This document shows, in pieces, positions 26,109-35,596 of a DNA stretch of 64,000 bases. The notes beneath the pieces are model-generated. The model saw only the letters and a program-made list of their open reading frames with translations, did not search any database and was not told where the DNA came from. The position numbers and the translations under genes are program-made. Within the stretch, counting starts at the first letter, position 1; every line of letters begins with the position of its first letter. This stretch comes from Alphaproteobacteria bacterium (GTDB lineage Bacteria; Pseudomonadota; Alphaproteobacteria; Caulobacterales; Aquidulcibacteraceae), in NCBI GenBank assembly GCA_018969015.1, contig JAGWZE010000002.1, forward strand, positions 62,001 through 126,000, given 5' to 3'.

Positions 26109-26774
26109 ATGTGCGGGCGTTACGTCTATACCTTGCCACCGGACGCGATGGCGCAGCTGTTCCGGCTGGAGCGCACGCCGGACTATGCGCCGCACTGGAA
26201 CATCGCGCCGACGCAGATGATCCCGATCGTGCGCACCGGCGCGGACGGCGCGCGGGAAGGCGTAATGACGCGTTGGGGCCTGCATCCCGGCTGGATGAAA
26301 GAGCCGCCCGGCGCGAAGTCCATGATCAACGCGCGCAGCGAAGGCGCCGCCGAGAAGCCCTTTTTCCGCGACGCCTATCGGCGCCGCCGCGCCATCGTGC
26401 CAGCCGACGGCTTCTACGAATGGCGGCGCGAAGGCGCGGTGAAGACGCCCTATTTCATCCGCCGTGTCGACGGCCTGCCGATCGCCTTCGCCGGGTTGTG
26501 GGAGCGCTGGCGCGGCGCCGAAGGGGGCGCGGTCGAGACCGCCGCGATCCTGACGACGGCGGCGAACGGCGACGTCGCCCATCTCCATGATCGTATGCCG
26601 GTGATGCTCGCGCCGGAGGACGTCGATCTCTGGCTCGATCCCGCCGCGCCGCGCGCGGCGCTGGATCTGCTGTTGCGCGCGCCGCCCGAAGCCCTGCTCG
26701 AGGCCTATCCGGTGTCGCGCGCGGTGAACTCTCCGGCGAACGACGCGCCCGGATTGATCGCGCCGGCCGCCTGA
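26109..26774 (+). CDS. SRAP family protein (abasic-site DNA-protein crosslinker, YedK/HMCES)
   Basis: 221 residues starting MCGRY, where Cys2 becomes the catalytic N-terminus that forms a thiazolidine crosslink with abasic sites in single-stranded DNA. Other hallmarks are WGLHPGW, NARSEGAAEKPFF, RRAIVPADGFYEW and HDRMPVML (active-site His and Glu present). It protects replication forks and is often part of the SOS response, although no LexA box is evident here. Confidence 0.94.
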   Translation: MCGRYVYTLPPDAMAQLFRLERTPDYAPHWNIAPTQMIPIVRTGADGAREGVMTRWGLHPGWMKEPPGAKSMINARSEGAAEKPFFRDAYRRRRAIVPADGFYEWRREGAVKTPYFIRRVDGLPIAFAGLWERWRGAEGGAVETAAILTTAANGDVAHLHDRMPVMLAPEDVDLWLDPAAPRAALDLLLRAPPEALLEAYPVSRAVNSPANDAPGLIAPAA

Positions 26775-26784
26775 GCCGCGGCGC

Positions 26785-27564
26785 TCAGCCCTTCACGGGT
26801 TTCGGCTGCGGGCGGGAGAATACCCATTCGGTGTCGGAGGACGCCGCGCGGTCGAGCTTGTAGCCGCCGCCGGAGAAGCGCTGGAGCGTCGCGACGTCGG
26901 CGGCGCGCGTCTCGATCGCCCAGCGCGCCATCAGCCCGCGGGCGCGCTTCACGAACATGAAGACCGGGCGCGCCTTGCCGTCTTTCACGTCGAGGAACTT
27001 CGGCGTGATGATGGTGGCGCCGAGCGCCTTCTGGTCGACGGCAGAGAAGTACTCGTCGCTGGCGAGATTGAGGACGAGGCGGTCCGGGCCAAGATCGGCG
27101 CGGAGGGTCTTGGCGATCTTGTCGCCCCACCAGTCGTAGAGATCCTCGCCGCGCTTGGTGGCGAGTTTCGTGCCCATTTCCAGACGGTAGGGCTGGATGA
27201 CGTCGAGCGGCCGCAGCACGCCGTAAAGACCCGAGAGGATGCGCAGGTGGTCCTGCGCCCAGGCGATATCGGCGGGCTTCAGCGTCTTGGCCTGCAGGCC
27301 TTGATAGACGTCGCCGTTGAACGCGAACACCGCCTGCTTGGCCTCCTCTGGCGTCGCTTTGGCGAACGCCTGGAAGCGCTGGTGGTTGAGCTCGGCCAGC
27401 TTGTCCGAAAGGTCCATGAGGCGGGAAAGGTCGCCGCGGGTCAGCCGCTTGGCGACGGCGGCGAGGGCCTGCGCCTCCTTGGCGAGGGCGGGTTCTGTGC
27501 GGGCGGCATGCGCGGGCGGCGCGGACCAGTCGAGGTTCTTGGCGGGCGACAGCAGGATCAGCAT
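26785..27564 (-). CDS. yaaA: Peroxide stress protein YaaA
   Basis: 259-residue YaaA/DUF328 protein. The start MLILLSPAKNLDW and the internal RILSGLYGVLRPLDVIQPYRLEMGT and KFLDVKDGKARPVF segments are diagnostic. In E. coli it limits intracellular iron and DNA damage during H2O2 stress, and the fold binds DNA. It is convergent with the SRAP gene, 10 bases between stops, placing two genome-protection genes together. Confidence 0.94.
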   Translation of the reverse strand: MLILLSPAKNLDWSAPPAHAARTEPALAKEAQALAAVAKRLTRGDLSRLMDLSDKLAELNHQRFQAFAKATPEEAKQAVFAFNGDVYQGLQAKTLKPADIAWAQDHLRILSGLYGVLRPLDVIQPYRLEMGTKLATKRGEDLYDWWGDKIAKTLRADLGPDRLVLNLASDEYFSAVDQKALGATIITPKFLDVKDGKARPVFMFVKRARGLMARWAIETRAADVATLQRFSGGGYKLDRAASSDTEWVFSRPQPKPVKG

Positions 27565-27639
27565 GGGCGCGATGTAGGGCGCCTTGGCCGTCGCGTCACG
27601 CGGCGCCCGTCCGGCGCGCCGATCTCGGCGGCGGCGCGC

Positions 27640-28545
27640 TCAGGCGATGCGCCGTGCGGCGTAGACCGCGCCGTTCCACAGGGCAAACGGCTGTTGGCCC
27701 AGCGTGACCGGCACGAGGCCATGGGCGGCGCACCCGGCCGCAAAGGCGATGCGGTCGGATTCGGCGTCGCCCCGGTAGGAATAGTTCATCACCACCAGGG
27801 CGCCGCCCGGCGACAGAATCCGCGCGGCTTCGGCGATGTGGACCTCGTCCACGCCCGAGGCGACGAGATACGGGAAGCTATCCACCGCCAAGGCGAGATC
27901 GAACGCGCCGTCCCGGAAGACGCGGAGGTTTCGCCCGTCCGTCCGCAGGAAGGCGAGGTTGCCGTGGTGACGGGAGCCGGCCAGCATCTCGGCCGAGATG
28001 TCGACGCCGACGCCGAACCCGATCCAGGGCGACAACGCATCGAGGATGCGCCCGCCGCCCGCGCCGATGTCGAGCACGCGGGTTCGTTCCGCGATGAAGC
28101 CGGCGGCGTCGAGATAGGCGCAGACTTCCTGCGTCGCGGCCTGGAGGCGGCCGGGATCGCCCAGCGCATAGAGGGCGGAGGCGGCGTCCCGGTCGATCCG
28201 GGCGGCCTGATCGAACGCGGCGGCCCAGTGGCCGACATCCGTCAGCCCCTCGCCCGCCGGGATCGGCGCGGCGCCGGCGGCGGCGACGGCGCGCAACGCC
28301 GGGGCTCGGCGGCGCGCGTCGGCCAGAAGCTCGACCAGCGCGGTCAGGCGCGCCTGCGCCTTTCGGTTTGCGCTGCGCAGGGCGCTGGAGACGGCTTCGT
28401 CGACGTCGTGATCGTTTTCGTGCAGCAGCAGGCGCAAGGCGACGACCGTTGGGCGTTCCTCCCCACGTGCGGCAGACTCGATCACAGTGGACAGCCAGCG
28501 CTGGGACATCAACGAACTACTAGACGAGCGGGGCATTTGTTCCAT
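27640..28545 (-). CDS. Class I SAM-dependent methyltransferase
   Basis: About 301 residues. A helical N-terminal region of some 140 residues precedes a methyltransferase domain with motif I RVLDIGAGGGRILDAL, motif II GVGVDISAEM and motif IV DLALAVDSFPYL. The start is uncertain: ATG 28545 or 28536 are both possible and neither has a clear ribosome binding site. A 7-1-7 inverted repeat (AGCCCAA-T-TTGGGCT, 28554-28568) lies just upstream. Substrate unknown. It is divergent from ispA. Confidence 0.75.
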   Translation of the reverse strand: MEQMPRSSSSSLMSQRWLSTVIESAARGEERPTVVALRLLLHENDHDVDEAVSSALRSANRKAQARLTALVELLADARRRAPALRAVAAAGAAPIPAGEGLTDVGHWAAAFDQAARIDRDAASALYALGDPGRLQAATQEVCAYLDAAGFIAERTRVLDIGAGGGRILDALSPWIGFGVGVDISAEMLAGSRHHGNLAFLRTDGRNLRVFRDGAFDLALAVDSFPYLVASGVDEVHIAEAARILSPGGALVVMNYSYRGDAESDRIAFAAGCAAHGLVPVTLGQQPFALWNGAVYAARRIA

Positions 28546-28553
28546 CTCGTCAG

Positions 28554-28568
28554 AGCCCAATTTGGGCT
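28554..28568. repeat. Short inverted repeat before methyltransferase gene
   Basis: AGCCCAA-T-TTGGGCT, arms of 7 with a one-base centre, 9 bases before the probable start at 28545. It could be an operator half-site pair overlapping the leader. Its size is also compatible with chance. Confidence 0.3.
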
Positions 28569-28795
28569 TGAACTTCCGATGTTTCGGCGAATCGGCTGGT
28601 AAACATCGAGAAGGCACAAAGACGTCGCACAACAATGCTGACAGGCATCCATGTCGCGGCGTTACAACGAGGCAATGCTTCATCTGGTGGTTGCGCCAGC
28701 GCGGGCCGATGCGGGACCATGGGCGAACGTGAGGCGGCCGGGACGGTCCCGGGGGCGCCCATTGCGCCGCCGTCGCAGCCGGACTAGCAGAGCAT

Positions 28796-29689
28796 ATGGC
28801 CCAAACGCTCGAACACCGGCTGCGTGAAGCCGCCGATCGCGTGACCGTCGCGCTGGATGCGCTGTTGCCACGGGTGCAGGGGCCCGAGGGCGTTCTGTTC
28901 AGCGCCATGCGCTATGCGGCGCTCGCGGGCGGCAAGCGCATGCGCCCGTTCTTTACGCTCGAAGCCGGACGTCTGTTTGACGCGGACGAGCAGGCTTTGT
29001 TGCGCACGGCGGTCGCTGTCGAGTGCGTGCATACCTATTCGCTCGTCCATGACGATCTGCCCTGCATGGACGATGACGATCTTCGCCGCGGACAACCGAC
29101 GACTCACATCCAGTTCGACGAGGCGACGGCGCTTCTGGCGGGCGACGCGCTTTTGACCTTCGCCTTCGAGATCCTGTCCGATCCCGCCACGCATCCCGAT
29201 CCGCAGATGCGGTGCCTGCTCATCTCCGGGCTCGCGAAGGCCTCTGGCCCGACGGGCATGTGCGCGGGGCAGATGATCGACATGCGCGGCGAAAGCCTCT
29301 CGCGCGAGGACATCGCCGCCATCACGCGCATGAACCGGCTGAAAACGGGGGCGCTGATCTCCTATTCGGTCGAGGCGGGCGCGCTGATCGGCGCCGCCTC
29401 CGAAGACGCCCGCACAGCACTCTCCCGGTTCGCGACCGATGTGGGCCTCGCGTTCCAGATGGTCGATGATCTGCTCGACGTCGAAGGCGCCGAGGACGAG
29501 GTGGGCAAGCGGACGGCCAAGGACGCCGACGCCGGCAAGGTCAATTTCGTGACGATCCTGGGCGTCGAGGGCGCCCAGGCGCGCGTGCGCCTTCTCGCCG
29601 CACAAGCGAAGCAACACCTCGCCATTTTCGGCCCACGGGCCAAAGTGTTGTGTGAGGCGGTCGATTTCGTCCTCGACCGGCGTTATTGA
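28796..29689 (+). CDS. ispA: Farnesyl diphosphate synthase (short-chain polyprenyl synthase)
   Basis: Condenses IPP with DMAPP and GPP to make farnesyl diphosphate. The 297-residue protein has the first Asp-rich motif [14 protein letters not shown], the second FQMVDDLLD, and GGKRMRP for substrate phosphate binding. Length and motifs fit bacterial IspA. It precedes dxs on the same strand, forming an isoprenoid module. No xseB gene lies in front of it; that position has a divergent methyltransferase. Confidence 0.94.
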   Translation: MAQTLEHRLREAADRVTVALDALLPRVQGPEGVLFSAMRYAALAGGKRMRPFFTLEAGRLFDADEQALLRTAVAVECVHTYSLVHDDLPCMDDDDLRRGQPTTHIQFDEATALLAGDALLTFAFEILSDPATHPDPQMRCLLISGLAKASGPTGMCAGQMIDMRGESLSREDIAAITRMNRLKTGALISYSVEAGALIGAASEDARTALSRFATDVGLAFQMVDDLLDVEGAEDEVGKRTAKDADAGKVNFVTILGVEGAQARVRLLAAQAKQHLAIFGPRAKVLCEAVDFVLDRRY

Positions 29690-29718
29690 AGAAAGTTCAC
29701 CCGCCGGAAAGGCGCGCC

Positions 29719-31626
29719 ATGGCCATCGCTACCCCTCTGCTCGACACTGTTTCGCTCCCGTCCGATCTCCGCAGGTTGGACGAAAGCCAGTTGCGCCAAT
29801 TGGCGGACGAACTGCGCGCCGAGACGATCGACGCCGTCAGCGTCACGGGCGGCCATTTGGGCGCCGGGTTGGGCGTCGTCGAGCTGACGACAGCGCTCCA
29901 CTACGTCTTCGATACGCCAAAAGACATCCTGATCTGGGATGTCGGCCACCAGGCCTACCCCCACAAGATCCTCACGGGCCGCCGTGACCGCATCCGCACC
30001 CTGCGCCAGGGCGGCGGGCTTTCGGGCTTCACCAAGCGCGCCGAGAGCGAATACGACCCGTTCGGCGCGGCCCATGCGGCCACCTCGATCTCGGCCGCGC
30101 TCGGCTTCTGCGCCGCCCGTGACCAGGTCGGCGGGAACAATCACGTCATCGCCGTGATCGGCGACGGGTCGATGTCGGCGGGCATGGCCTACGAGGCCAT
30201 GAACAACGCGGCCGTCACGACCAAGCGCCTGATCGTGATCCTCAACGACAACGACATGTCCATCGCGCCGCCGGTCGGCGGGATGAGCAACTATCTCGCG
30301 CGGCTGGTTTCCGGCGGCGCGTACCAGAAGGTCCGCAAGGTCGCGAAGAAGATGGCGGCGCGCCTGCCGCAGCCGATCCACGACGCGGCCAAGAAGGCTG
30401 AAGAATACGCGCGGGGCATGGTCACGGGCGGCACGTTCTTCGAGGAGCTCGGCTTCTACTATGTCGGCCCGATCGACGGGCACGATCTCGAGACGCTGGT
30501 GCCGATCCTGCGCAACGCGGCGTCGATCCAGGACCGCCCCGTGCTGGTCCACGTGATCACGAAAAAGGGCAAGGGCTACGCGCCGGCCGAGAACGCCGCC
30601 GACAAGTATCACGGCGTGACAAAGTTCAACGTCGTCACCGGCGAGCAGCAGAAAGGCAAAGGCGGGCCGCCGAGCTACACGAAGGTGTATGCCGAAAGCC
30701 TGATCGAGGTCGCCAAGGCCGATCCGAAAGTGTGCGCGATCACCGCGGCGATGCCCTCGGGCACCGGGCTCGACCTCTTCGGGCAAGCCTTCCCGGACCG
30801 CACCTACGATGTCGGGATCGCGGAACAGCACGCTGTGACGTTCGCCGCCGGTCTCGCGGCGGACGGCATGAAGCCGTTCTGCACGATCTATTCGACGTTC
30901 CTGCAGCGCGGGTACGATCAGGTCGTGCACGACGTGGCGATCCAGTCGCTGCCGGTGCGGTTCGCGATGGACCGCGCGGGTCTCGTGGGCGCCGACGGCG
31001 CCACGCACGCCGGCACCTTCGATATCGGCTATCTGGGCGCGCTGCCCGGCTTCGTGCTGATGGCCGCGGCCGACGAGGCCGAGCTTGGCCGCATGGTCGC
31101 CACCTGCGCCGCGATCGACGATCGTCCGAGTGCGGTGCGTTATCCGCGCGGCGAAGCGCTCGGCGTGGAGCGCCCCGCGGTGTTGACGCCGCTCGAGATC
31201 GGCAAGGGCCGGATCGTCCGTGAAGGGACGAGCGTGGCGCTGTTGTCTTATGGCGCGCGCCTCGGCGATGCGCTGAAAGCGGCCGACAAGCTCGGCGCCA
31301 TGGGCCTGTCGACGACGGTGGCCGATGCGCGTTTTGCCAAGCCGCTCGACGAGGATCTGATACGCCGTCTCGCGCGCGAGCACGAGGTGATGCTGACGAT
31401 CGAGGAAGGCGCCGTGGGCGGGTTCGGCGCGTTCACGCTGCACTTCATGGCCGCGGACGGCCTGCTCGACCGCGGCGTGAAGATCCGTACGCTGACCTTG
31501 CCCGACATCTTCCAGGACCAGGACAAGCCGGAAGCGATGATCGCCGAGGCGGGGCTCGACAGCGAAGGCATCGTGCGGGCCGCGTTGGCCGCGCTCGGCC
31601 GCGCCGCCGTCGGCGCGCGCGCCTGA
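29719..31626 (+). CDS. dxs: 1-deoxy-D-xylulose-5-phosphate synthase
   Basis: Thiamine diphosphate enzyme that makes DXP from pyruvate and glyceraldehyde 3-phosphate, the first step of the MEP isoprenoid pathway. About 635 residues. It has [15 protein letters not shown], the ThDP motif [17 protein letters not shown], and the transketolase segment [16 protein letters not shown] use ATG 29719 with a GGAAAGG upstream, 30 bases after ispA. A strong hairpin follows the stop directly. Confidence 0.95.
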   Translation: MAIATPLLDTVSLPSDLRRLDESQLRQLADELRAETIDAVSVTGGHLGAGLGVVELTTALHYVFDTPKDILIWDVGHQAYPHKILTGRRDRIRTLRQGGGLSGFTKRAESEYDPFGAAHAATSISAALGFCAARDQVGGNNHVIAVIGDGSMSAGMAYEAMNNAAVTTKRLIVILNDNDMSIAPPVGGMSNYLARLVSGGAYQKVRKVAKKMAARLPQPIHDAAKKAEEYARGMVTGGTFFEELGFYYVGPIDGHDLETLVPILRNAASIQDRPVLVHVITKKGKGYAPAENAADKYHGVTKFNVVTGEQQKGKGGPPSYTKVYAESLIEVAKADPKVCAITAAMPSGTGLDLFGQAFPDRTYDVGIAEQHAVTFAAGLAADGMKPFCTIYSTFLQRGYDQVVHDVAIQSLPVRFAMDRAGLVGADGATHAGTFDIGYLGALPGFVLMAAADEAELGRMVATCAAIDDRPSAVRYPRGEALGVERPAVLTPLEIGKGRIVREGTSVALLSYGARLGDALKAADKLGAMGLSTTVADARFAKPLDEDLIRRLAREHEVMLTIEEGAVGGFGAFTLHFMAADGLLDRGVKIRTLTLPDIFQDQDKPEAMIAEAGLDSEGIVRAALAALGRAAVGARA

Positions 31627-31666
31627 TCACGGGCGCGGCGTGCGTCGCGCGCCGCATCGCCCGTGA
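31627..31666. terminator. Bidirectional terminator-like hairpin
   Basis: TCACGGGCG (31627-31635) pairs perfectly with CGCCCGTGA (31658-31666), and an inner GCGGCG/CGCCGC stem extends it. It sits between the convergent ends of dxs and the retron gene. There is no clear T-run, so the call rests on stem strength and position. Confidence 0.55.
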
Positions 31667-31683
31667 CGCCAAACCCGTGACGT

Positions 31684-33489
31684 CTAGCCGAAGCCGAACA
31701 GGAACGCGGCGGCGGCAAGCGCGGCGGCGAGGGCGGCCCACAGCGCCGTCACGAACCAGCGCCCGCCGCTTTTCGATTTGCGACGGATCTCGAACGGCTT
31801 CGGCGCGGTCGATTGCCAGCCGGGCGTCCACCCCTGCGCCGCGCCCCGGCTGCTCTCTGCGCGGGCGGCGACGGCCGGGCCCGGCGCGCCGGTGGCTGCA
31901 GGCGCCGGCGCGAGGCCCCCGTCGGGCGTGCGCCGCTGCTTGACGCCGACGCGGCCTTCCACCGCGGCCTTGAGGTTCTTCGCCACGAACATCGCATCGC
32001 CCGTCCAGACGAGTTGATCCTTCGTTTTGATGAGCGGCAGCTTCGACAGGTCCGGCTTGCCCACGATCAGCGGCACGACGGTCTTCTCGCCGGAGACTTC
32101 CAGCGCGAGGGCCGTGTTGACCTCGAGCACGGGCCAGTCCTTCGCGACGGAGGCGGGCGAGACGATCGTCAGAACCGTGCGCGCCGATCCGAGCGCGACG
32201 TTGATTTTCTCCGTGAACGAGGCGCCCCAGGCGATGTGCGCCTCGTCGAGGAAGGCTTTCAGGCCGAGCTTCTCGCAGGCCTCGAAGATCGGGCGCGCGA
32301 TGGTGTCCTTGTCCTCGCTCGCGTGGCTGATGAAGACGTCGTAGTCGGCCGCGCCGAACGCCATCTCGCGCACGAATTTGGACGGGTTCGGATCGAGCGC
32401 GAGCACCTGGGCGCACAGCTTCAGGAAGACGGGATCCTCCCGGCCGCGGATCATCTTGACGAAGGCCAGCTCGCCATAAACGACATTGCGAAACGCCGTG
32501 CCCGCCGTGCCGTCCTTCACTTTCGGTTTCGCCCGGCGCCAGCGGCGGAAGTGCTCCTCCCCCGCGGCTTCGAGGCCGAACTTCGACCACGCGTGGAGCA
32601 TGGCGCGGATCCGGCGGACGCGCGCGCGCTCGATGTTCGGCATCGCATTGACGACGAGCCCGGTGACGCTCTGGCGTTCATGGCGCGTCTGCAGGCGCAC
32701 CTTGCCGAAATTCACGGCGAAGCCGCTGTCCGCGATGGCCTTGGCGAGCGCGTCGCCGACGACGGCGCGGCGTTTCTCGCCGTCCTGCTCGAACGCGACG
32801 ATCGCGGCGGGAAAGCCCGTCTGGTTCGTCGAGAAGGTGATGTCGTCGGCATAGCGGGAGTAGCGCACGCCGTTCTCGCGGGCGAGCCTGGTGAGGCGGC
32901 GATCGAGCGCCGTGGCGACGAAGTTGGACAGCACGGGCGAGGTGGGCGCGCCTTGCGGCAGGCCGTTCTTGTGCGTGCAGACCTGCGCCATGATCGTTGC
33001 GGCCGCCGGCCCCATGAAGAAGGGCGAGGCCATGAACAGCCCGCGCACACGGCCGAAATTCACCGTCGGGAAGAAGTCCTTCAGATCGACGTTAAAGACG
33101 AGCCGCTGGCCCGCATGGGCCTTGGCGTTGGTGAGGATGCTCCGTTCCGGGATGAAGCCGTGCGCGCCGGGATGGGCGCGGTAGGCGGCCAGCAGCAGCG
33201 GCGCGAGCTTTTCCTGGCAGTCGCGCACGACCCCGATTGGCGCGTTGATCTCGCGCACGCCGCCGGACCGCTTCGGGATCTCGAACGCGCGGTAGCGCTG
33301 GCTCTCGTCGGCCCGGTACAGCACGTAGGTGAGCCAGCTCGCCGACACGTCGAACAGCGCGGCGACGTCGCTCGCGGATTGCGGCGCGCGGCCCGAGACC
33401 AGGATGGCGGGGGCCTGCGGAGGCGCATCGTCGGGGCGGCGATCGGCGTGCATGTCCGCTTGGTTAGCGTCTGCGCTGCGGTTCGTCAT
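31684..33489 (-). CDS. Retron reverse transcriptase fused to TIR effector, with C-terminal membrane helix
   Basis: About 601 residues from ATG 33489. The N-terminal two thirds is a retron reverse transcriptase. It has the retron-specific NAxxH as NAKAH (about 121-125), motif A VDLKDFFPT (Asp about 135), LPQGAPTSP (177-185), the catalytic YADD (213-216) and VTG (275-277). From about 383 a TIR domain follows: YDVFISHASEDK opens it, and the Glu in WPVLEV (about 456) is at the NADase position. A Pro/Ala-rich linker leads to a predicted transmembrane helix (about 578-599). A longer start at 33558 would run into the msd hairpin and is rejected; ATG 33453 is an alternative. Expected role: abortive phage defence in which msDNA restrains or triggers NAD+ depletion by TIR. 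RT-TIR retrons are known; the terminal membrane anchor is unusual to me. Confidence 0.9.
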   Translation of the reverse strand: MTNRSADANQADMHADRRPDDAPPQAPAILVSGRAPQSASDVAALFDVSASWLTYVLYRADESQRYRAFEIPKRSGGVREINAPIGVVRDCQEKLAPLLLAAYRAHPGAHGFIPERSILTNAKAHAGQRLVFNVDLKDFFPTVNFGRVRGLFMASPFFMGPAAATIMAQVCTHKNGLPQGAPTSPVLSNFVATALDRRLTRLARENGVRYSRYADDITFSTNQTGFPAAIVAFEQDGEKRRAVVGDALAKAIADSGFAVNFGKVRLQTRHERQSVTGLVVNAMPNIERARVRRIRAMLHAWSKFGLEAAGEEHFRRWRRAKPKVKDGTAGTAFRNVVYGELAFVKMIRGREDPVFLKLCAQVLALDPNPSKFVREMAFGAADYDVFISHASEDKDTIARPIFEACEKLGLKAFLDEAHIAWGASFTEKINVALGSARTVLTIVSPASVAKDWPVLEVNTALALEVSGEKTVVPLIVGKPDLSKLPLIKTKDQLVWTGDAMFVAKNLKAAVEGRVGVKQRRTPDGGLAPAPAATGAPGPAVAARAESSRGAAQGWTPGWQSTAPKPFEIRRKSKSGGRWFVTALWAALAAALAAAAFLFGFG

Positions 33490-33516
33490 CCGCTGACGAC
33501 AGGGAATGGCGCGCGC

Positions 33517-33647
33517 AGGAAAAGAGCATCCCGCCCCTCGTACCTTAGGCAAGGCCATGGGCCTTGGCCCATGGCCTTGAAGATGGGCGTTTGACTTTCC
33601 GCCGCAGGATCGACAGCGGACTTAGACGGGCGGGATGCTCCTTCCCC
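33517..33647 (-). ncRNA. Retron msr-msd RNA
   Basis: Minus-strand element directly upstream of the RT gene. Arm a1 is GAGCATCCCGCCC (33640-33628) and arm a2 is GGGCGGGATGCTC (33536-33524), 13 perfect pairs. Seven more outward pairs (three of them G-U) extend the helix to 33647/33517. Between them are an msr-like segment (33627-33580) with a CCGC/GCGG stem (33619-33602), then a perfect 14-bp hairpin, CAAGGCCATGGGCC-AA-GGCCCATGGCCTTG (33579-33550), as the msd stem. The branch guanosine is expected just after a1; its exact position is not determined. The RT start lies 27 bases after a2. Confidence 0.8.
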
Positions 33648-33678
33648 CAACGTGGCTGAGCCGGCGCCGGGCTGTCAA
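33648..33678 (-). promoter_or_regulatory. Candidate retron promoter
   Basis: On the minus strand a perfect -35 hexamer TTGACA (33678-33673) is followed after 17-18 bases by a weak -10 (CACGTT-like). Initiation would then fall at or near the first base of the a1 arm, as expected for an msr transcript. The weak -10 keeps confidence low. Confidence 0.3.
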
Positions 33679-33820
33679 CGCCGCCGCCCCGGCGGGCGGG
33701 CGCCGGTCGAGCGGACCGTGTTCACCCGACTGGGACTTCCCTCGGCGCGCGCGACATGCTTCTCACAAGCGCAATGACCGCGCGCCACGCGAGCGCGCCG
33801 CACTTGCCTGGGAGAGCACA

Positions 33821-35596
33821 ATGTCCGCCGCCGACGCCCGTACGCCCGATCTCCGCCTTGCCGATGGCCGGCCCTGGCCGGCGATGTCCATCGCTCAGGC
33901 GCACGCGCTTTTGACCGCCCCCGGCACGATGTTCGAGGTGGGCGAGGCCGAGGTCCGCGGCGTCAAGCTGAAGGTCTGGAAGAACGCGCCGCCGCATCTC
34001 GGGATCATCTTCGATCTCGGCCAGATGCACGCCGCCAAAACCTACAACGTCTATGAAGGCCAGCGCGTCACGTTCGACCAGCACCGCGCCGCCGTGCTGC
34101 GTCTCGCCGCCCAGCTGCAGAAGGACGGCGTCGCCAAGGGCGATCGCGTCGCCATCATCATGCGCAACATCCCCGAGTGGTCGGTGGCGTTCTGGGCCGC
34201 GGTGCTCGTCGGCGCGATCGCCACGCCGCTCAACGCGTGGTGGACGGGGCCCGAACTCGAATACGGCCTGCAGGACTCGGGCGCCAAGATCGCGATCATG
34301 GACCAGGAGCGGTGGGAGCGCGTGCGTGAGCATGCCGACGCCTGCCCGGACCTGCGCAAGATCTATGTCGCGCGCGCGCCCGAGGAGATCGCCGATCCGC
34401 GCGTGGCCAAGATGGAGGCCATCCTCGGCGAGATCGAAACCTGGCCCGGCACGCAGCCGGGGGACGCCCCGCCCGTCGTCGATCTGCAGCCCGACGACGA
34501 CGTTACGATCTTCTACACCTCGGGCACGACGGGGAAGCCGAAGGGGGCCGTGATCACGCACCGCAACGTGATCTCCAACTTCTTCAACTCCGCTTCCGCC
34601 CAGGCGCGCGCCTATCTGCGCCGCGGCGAGCAGCCGCCGCAGCCCGATCCGACCGCGCCGCAGAAGGCGTTCCTCGTCTCGGTGCCGCTGTTCCACGCGA
34701 CCGGCTGCTTCGCGATCATGATCCCGGCGATGTTCCAGGGCTTCAAGCTCGTGTTCCAGCGCCGCTGGGACGTGGAGCAGGCGCTGCCGCTGATGGAGAA
34801 GGAGCGCGTCACGCATTTCGGCGGCGTCCCGACCATCGCGTGGCAGGTGATCGAACATCCGCGGTCGTCCGAGTTCGATCTTTCCAGCGTCGAGAGCGTC
34901 TCCTATGGCGGCGCGCCGTCCGCGCCCGAGCTCGTGAAACGCATCAAGGAGCGTTTCCCGCAGGCGGCGCCCGGCCAGGGCTGGGGCATGACGGAAACAT
35001 CCGCCACCGCGGTCTCGAACTTCGGCGAGGATTACCAGAACCGCCCGGCAAGCTGCGGCGTGCCGAGCGCGACGGGTGAGGTGCGGATCGTGCGCGCGGA
35101 CGGCTCGACCGCCGACACCGGCGAGGTGGGCGAACTCTGGTATCGCGGCCCGATCGTCGTGCGCGGCTACTGGAACAAGCCGCAGGCCACCGCCGAGACG
35201 TTCGTCGACGGCTGGGTGAAGACGGGCGATCTCGCCAAGGTGGACGAGGAAGGCTTCGTCTTCATCGTCGATCGCGCCAAGGACATGCTGATCCGCGGCG
35301 GCGAGAACATCTATTGCGTCGAGGTCGAGAACGCTCTGTACGACCACCCCGCCGTGATGGACGCCGCCGTCGTGGGCGTGCCGCATCGCACGCTCGGCGA
35401 GGAGCCGGCGGCCGTCGTGCATTTGAAGCCCGGCATGTCGGCCGATGAGCAGGAGCTGCGCCAGTGGGTGTCGCAGCGCCTGGCGGCGTTTAAGGTGCCC
35501 GTGAAGGTGGTGTTCTGGCCGGAGACCCTGCCGCGCAACGCCAATGGCAAAATCATCAAGCGCGACCTGAAAGCGGTCGTCGCGGGAGACGCATGA
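33821..35596 (+). CDS. AMP-dependent acyl-CoA synthetase (fatty acid CoA ligase)
   Basis: Class I adenylate-forming enzyme of 591 residues that activates a carboxylic acid to its CoA thioester through an acyl-AMP. The P-loop is FYTSGTTGKPKGAVI, A5 is GWGMTETSA, A7/A8 are WVKTGDLAKVDEEGFVFIVDRAKDM, and the catalytic Lys is in NANGKIIKRDL. ATG 33821 follows GGGAGAGC. It overlaps the crotonase gene by 4 bases (ATGA). A medium- or long-chain fatty acid, or a steroid side-chain acid, is a plausible substrate. Confidence 0.9.
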   Translation: MSAADARTPDLRLADGRPWPAMSIAQAHALLTAPGTMFEVGEAEVRGVKLKVWKNAPPHLGIIFDLGQMHAAKTYNVYEGQRVTFDQHRAAVLRLAAQLQKDGVAKGDRVAIIMRNIPEWSVAFWAAVLVGAIATPLNAWWTGPELEYGLQDSGAKIAIMDQERWERVREHADACPDLRKIYVARAPEEIADPRVAKMEAILGEIETWPGTQPGDAPPVVDLQPDDDVTIFYTSGTTGKPKGAVITHRNVISNFFNSASAQARAYLRRGEQPPQPDPTAPQKAFLVSVPLFHATGCFAIMIPAMFQGFKLVFQRRWDVEQALPLMEKERVTHFGGVPTIAWQVIEHPRSSEFDLSSVESVSYGGAPSAPELVKRIKERFPQAAPGQGWGMTETSATAVSNFGEDYQNRPASCGVPSATGEVRIVRADGSTADTGEVGELWYRGPIVVRGYWNKPQATAETFVDGWVKTGDLAKVDEEGFVFIVDRAKDMLIRGGENIYCVEVENALYDHPAVMDAAVVGVPHRTLGEEPAAVVHLKPGMSADEQELRQWVSQRLAAFKVPVKVVFWPETLPRNANGKIIKRDLKAVVAGDA

